Source of the DNA: Erythroxylum novogranatense
Lineage: Eukaryota > Streptophyta > Magnoliopsida > Malpighiales > Erythroxylaceae
Assembly: GCA_029891385.1 (NCBI GenBank)
Contig: CM057233.1
Span: 32,656,540-32,720,539, forward strand
Direction of reading: 5' to 3'
Length of the DNA: 64,000 bases
How positions within the stretch are numbered: the stretch's first letter is position 1; the number at the start of each line of letters is the position of its first letter. This document shows positions 58,354-64,000 of the stretch, one piece after another. Position numbers and translations under genes: made by a program. The notes beneath the pieces are model-generated. The model was not told where the DNA came from and ran no database searches. It saw only the letters and a program-made list of their open reading frames with translations.

Positions 58354-59574
58354 TGTTGGACCAATGGTGGTTGACAAATAAAAGTCCCTTTATGTTTTGA
58401 TAATTATAAAATATATATGAAATTGGTTAAGAAATTATTCAACATTTATTAAAGGCACAATGCAATTTCAAGGGACAATTTTCAAAGATACAAGTGATAG
58501 ACATTGTTCAAAATTCAATCTACAAATATCAAGGAGATAATATATTAAGAAATCAAATCAGAAATGATCTACTATGATCTGGAGAAGATAGACAATGTGC
58601 AAAAAAAGATTCTAGTGAAGATTATGGATAACAATATTGAAAGATCGAAGTTTATCATCAAATTTATCAGTTGAAGAAATTCCAGTCGACTACAATCATT
58701 ACCAGTCGACTGAAAATTAACAAGGGGCTCATTCCGATGACTAAAGGATCCCGATGACTACAAGTCATCCCAGTCGACTATTCGGAGAGCGGAGATTATT
58801 TTTCGTAAGTTCCAATCGACTATAAATGTTTCCAGTCGACTACAATCAGCAAAGGTACTTGTTCCAGTCGATTAGAACCTGTCCCAGTCGACTAGCATCC
58901 CTCGACCAGTCGACCGGCACCTATTCCAGTCGACTAGGATTATACAAGATCTGATTCTGACAAAGTCAATTGATATCAAACGGTAAAGAAATATTTTTAT
59001 AACGTTATGGAGTAATCTACAACGGCTAAAAGATGATCTACAACGGCTATATCGATCCAGAAGTCTGCAAATAAAAAGAAAAACATCAAGAGATCAACAA
59101 TTGCACTTTTTGCAAAGCATACTAATCATTGATTATTTTTTTTTGGTGCTCTCAAATTATCTTTAGCTCATTCAATCATATCTAGTTGTGCTGAGCTTTG
59201 TCTATTCAATATTTCTTTCATTGTTATTGTGAGTTGAGTGATTAGAGGAAAAATCACTGGTGTGGTTAGATTTGTGCCGGAAATCAAATCGGGATTGTAA
59301 GGTTTACTTGAGCCGGAATTCAAGTGGTTGTAAAAGTTCGCACTGAACTAAAAAGTGTACAATATAGTGGTTTGCCAAAATCCTAAGTGGGAGCTTAGGT
59401 AGAGGACGTAGGTCTTAGCACCGAACCTCTATAAAAACAGCGTTTGCTTTCTTCTCTACTCTCTTTCATTTGTTTAATTTGATTGTTACGTGTGTTTTTA
59501 ATTCCGTGATTTTTTGTAGAACTCTGCGAAAAAGTTTAGACGATCTATTCAACCCCCCTTCTAGATCGCTTTCA
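58354..59574 (+). repeat. 3' LTR of copia element 2 (1221 bp)
   Basis: From TGTTGGACCAATGG to GATCGCTTTCA. Outside the AGTCGACT cluster (58680-58960) it is nearly identical to the 5' LTR. It holds about eight copies of the palindrome or variants, against about three clear copies in the 5' LTR. Confidence 0.93.
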
Positions 59575-59579
59575 CTTTG
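59575..59579. repeat. target-site duplication CTTTG (right)
   Basis: It is identical to 50050-50054. Confidence 0.9.
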
Positions 59580-62283
59580 ATGTTGTTAAGAGTTTCAGAG
59601 ATGAGAATATCTATTTGTTTCGACTGACTTCAAACCTCCTAACATTCCATTCTTTCCATATAGTTTGAATACACATACTAATAGCTACGATATGAGGTAA
59701 TTAACTTCATGGGAGTTTTTTGAGTAGCTAGCCACTGGACAACACTGAAGAAAGTAGTAAATTGATTAGGTCATTGGCAGCTCAGTTGAATAGCTCTCCA
59801 AACCAATGAGTCCTCTCACACGTGAAAAATAGATGATCTCATGTTTCTTCCTTGAGTAAAACAGAAGGGACAATAGGTATTGATGTTTAAGTAACTAAGT
59901 CGTAACATGTCCTTTATAAGTTTATTTGATAGGAGGTGGGTAGGACTGTTAAACCAGTAGAACGTATGTTAATTAAGAGAGGGAGGACATGAAGGTTGCA
60001 AGCGTCTGAGGTTCTTTGGAAAATGTCAACTATCACCATTTATGAAGGATTCCATTTTGGTATGCAGAGGAGATCAATAGGAGGTCTGTGCAATTGTTGT
60101 GTATAGATAAGAGTTCCTTCTCCAGTCTAATTATCAAACCCTAGGGAAATTAACTTTCCATTGTCAATGGTGGAAGTCATATAGTCTTGTACAAGATTTC
60201 TTAGATGCAGTAATTCATTTAGAAAATATGAATTACTTGGAGACATACATACAACCCAGGTGCTTCGCACTTTAAGAAAATAGGAATGGATCCAACTTAG
60301 CCATAAAAATTTTCTATCTTTGATAATCCACCATAATTGCTTCAATATAAGGGATTGGGTTATGAGTTTAACAAAAGTAATATTGAGTTCTCTTTCTTTT
60401 GGGTAGAAAATGTTAGTCCTTTTAATTTTTACACTTCCTTTAACTCTCGTCGATTGATTTCACAAGAAGTCTTTGAATGTACTTTCTATTACCTTGATGA
60501 CCCCTTTGGAAAGGAACAGTATGAGCTCCAATAGATATGCCATAAGTTAAGAAGAAATTTGATAAGTTAGAATTTCCTTGTAAGAGATAAGAATTTATTC
60601 ACCTAGGAGCCTATTCTTCTCTTAATTTTCTCTATAATTTGAGTGCATTCGATGTTAGTATGTCTTTCTGATAAAACCAAAAGACCCAAGTATAACAAGG
60701 GTGGTGCTTTCTCAGCCATTTAACAATTAAATGAATTATTTTTTAGTAAGAGTATGATTAAAAGTTTTGGTTTAGCCTTTTAGTCATAGATGAAAGATGA
60801 GTGAAGTTTTACCATTTTATAATAGGTATAGTAAAAGAAAAGTTGATGATGATTTACTCGGACTTTGGACTAAATTCATTTTCCATAAAATTATATAAAA
60901 GTTTTAAATTTTTGTAACCCAATATAAATGCTATATTTTAGGAAAACAAATTCAAAAGTTCTTAAGCTTTTAATTTTTAATTTAGTGTCTATCTTATAAA
61001 TTTCAATTAAGTGACTCATCTTTCAAAGTTTGTCCAACCCAATTTAAAATATTGTCTCTATTTTTTTATATAATGTGAGATATCCACTAAATGTAAGATG
61101 AGATTCCATTCATTATTAAAATTATAAATCTAATGAAGATAATACTTTAAACTAAGTTGTACAAGTCTCATAAGGTTTTTACCAAACTAGAAATTTTAAA
61201 AGTTTAAAATTGAATTAAGAAACCGAAGAAGATTAAACATTTTTAATGTATTATCCCTTATATTTAAGGAGATGTATGTTTTATCCTTTTATATTACATA
61301 ACTTTATATTGTTAGAACACATTTTTTTTAAGCTCATTGTGGTTTGGGTCATATTTAGGCATCTTTCCTTATAATCTTTTAAAAATTAAAGCTTTTGAGG
61401 CAGTGAAAACTTGTATTACGAACCTAGGAACGATTCCTTAAGAGATTACATCAAACGTAATTGATAATAGTTTAGATGTCTCAATAGGAAGACCATCTAT
61501 CGAAATTATCTACATAAAGTCTAGTAAACTCAATTGAGCAAATGTAGAGTGGTCATAATGTTAGCTTCATATTAGCTTATACATTTAAATTTTCACTTGA
61601 TCAACTTCTTTTCTAGCAGTGGAAACTAGTTGTGTTCATTCCTAGAATACACTTACCTCCCTAGCACCATCGACTATCCATGCTCAATGCTCAAGCCACC
61701 ATCTCTTATCCATGCGAAGAATGAAAAGCTTATTATCAGAGTTGGGAAAATTGATTTCTTTGGTCTAAGAGATAAAGTTGTGGAAGAAGTTCCTTATGTC
61801 TAGACTCTTTTTATTTTGATAAAGATCCTAATATTCCTTTCTCTCTAAGGGGAGTATATACACTAGTTGAGAGTAACCTTAAAGAGGATGAGGTCTCTTT
61901 CCTTTCAGAAATTTCATTTTAGAAGCTCAATTAATAATCTATGACATTAGTCTTGTAAAAGACCATCAATTAAAGATAGGTAAAAATAACTTATTTAGAA
62001 AAGGAATCAACTTATCATACTCTTTTCCCACATTTGAATAGTTTAGATGGTTTCCCTTTTATGACGACTATGAATGAAGTAGTTATGATACATCATTCAA
62101 TCCAATTGATGAATTTAAGGTGAAAACTAAAAGCCTTGAAAGATTGCAATATGAAATCCCAACTAATTAAGTAACATGCCTTGTGAAGATAAATTTTTTA
62201 GTAAATTTATTAGCATAATCCTTCATTTGGTTTCATTTGAACAAATATTGGCAAGAATGTTGTCACCTATATTTGTTCCTTTA
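59580..62283 (-). pseudogene. LINE copy A, RT 3' half and C-terminal zinc region
   Basis: Read on the minus strand, 61940-62283 continues the LINE RT. Further on, 60127-60345 is open and has 'LWWIIKDRKFLWLSWIHSYF' and LHLRNLVQDY, the region before the zf-RVT domain of plant L1 elements. Then 59620-60000 has FTQEETRDHLFFTCERTHWF-like text (zinc-binding HxxxC) and a 'YMERMEC' end where intact copies have WxERNxR. Stops and frameshifts occur throughout. In an intact element the product would reverse-transcribe the LINE RNA at the target site. Sequence between about 60550 and 61930 is AT-rich and only faintly coding. Confidence 0.75.
62281..62283. repeat. target-site duplication TTA (left)
   Basis: TTA here and at 63786-63788 flank the inserted element. 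LINE copy B reads CATTCCTTTAATATAGGC without it at about 43210, a natural empty site. Confidence 0.8.
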
Positions 62284-63785
<1,502 letters not shown>

Positions 63786-64000
63786 TTAATGTAGGCTCCT
63801 TGACAATTAGAGTTCGTAAAGTTTAAGAAAAACTTTAGTCGGATGGCTAAGATTTTGGAAACAATTTTGTAAATTGTACTATGGTAGGATATTGGCACAA
63901 AATCTATAAGAGAATTAAGGTTAAGCTTTTTGAGGGGCAAAGAAATTTGAAAATCTTTAAGAGAATTAAGGTTAAGCTTTTTGAGAAGTAGAGGAATTTG
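63786..64000 (-). pseudogene. LINE copy A, RT fingers region, runs off the window
   Basis: The minus strand encodes 'HSTIYKIVSKILAIRLKFFL' then NCQGAYINHVF, the conserved region that in L1 elements reads IYKIISKVLANRLK and QSAFI. It is colinear with 43210-43440 of LINE copy B. The 5' part of the LINE lies beyond 64000. Confidence 0.8.

Larger units (their letters stand above)
50055..59574 (+). mobile_element. SIRE-type Ty1/copia element with env-like gene, 9520 bp
   Basis: It is complete: LTRs of 1152 and 1221 bp, a Met-tRNA primer site, gag, protease, integrase, RT/RNase H, an env-like gene, a polypurine tract and a perfect CTTTG duplication. Gene order and the TTCAACCCCCC motif match the copia element at 30633-39888, but the LTRs differ, so it is another family of the same lineage. 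It looks younger: RT and RNase H are still open over 681 codons. It inserted into the LINE on the minus strand. Confidence 0.93.

Overview
This window is AT-rich plant nuclear DNA, probably from a eudicot, made of nested retroelements. The evidence is Ty3/gypsy chromovirus and Ty1/copia SIRE-type LTR retrotransposons primed by initiator-Met tRNA, an L1-type LINE, and a PIF/Harbinger-like element rich in AAT repeats. I found no intact host gene, rRNA, tRNA or CRISPR array. Nearly every open frame lies in a transposable element, or is an artefact of simple repeats.

Layout, left to right. (1) 1-5876: the 3' end of a Tekay-like gypsy element, with a noncoding interior end and a 4.37-kb LTR. (2) 5877-12072: gene-free AT-rich DNA, with a possible old LTR fragment at about 6000-7170. 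(3) 12073-41103: a minus-strand Tekay-type chromovirus with gag, protease, RT, RNase H, integrase and chromodomain remnants. Three later insertions break it. One is a LARD-like element at 12434-20950 (LTRs of 4.17 and 3.71 kb, interior only 636 bp, TSD AGCTA). One is a solo gypsy LTR at 25937-29134, in the RT. One is a SIRE-type copia element with an env-like region at 30633-39888 (TSD AGAAC). (4) 41104-49000: two directly repeated ~1.8-kb noncoding segments (41104-42870 and 47085-48990), the first followed by a LINE RT fragment. (5) 49856-64000: a second LINE copy on the minus strand, split by a second SIRE-type copia element at 50055-59574 (TSD CTTTG) and by a Harbinger-like element at 62284-63785 (TSD TTA). 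The LINE runs off the right edge.

Order of events is readable. The minus-strand chromovirus and the LINE are older hosts; the LARD, solo LTR, two copia elements and Harbinger element came later. Three of the insertions keep perfect target duplications, and empty sites can be inferred from related copies inside this same window. The points most worth a second look are: a stem-loop kept by apparent compensatory changes in five gypsy LTRs; the LARD structure with its GC-rich palindromic island; the env-like genes of both copia elements (one split by a single in-frame stop); palindromic AGTCGACT clusters shared by a copia LTR and its env leader; and a tandem segmental-duplication model that predicts what lies past position 64000.

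Limits: family names come from recognising motifs by eye, not from searches. Identities and ages were not computed. Boundaries marked approximate are approximate.
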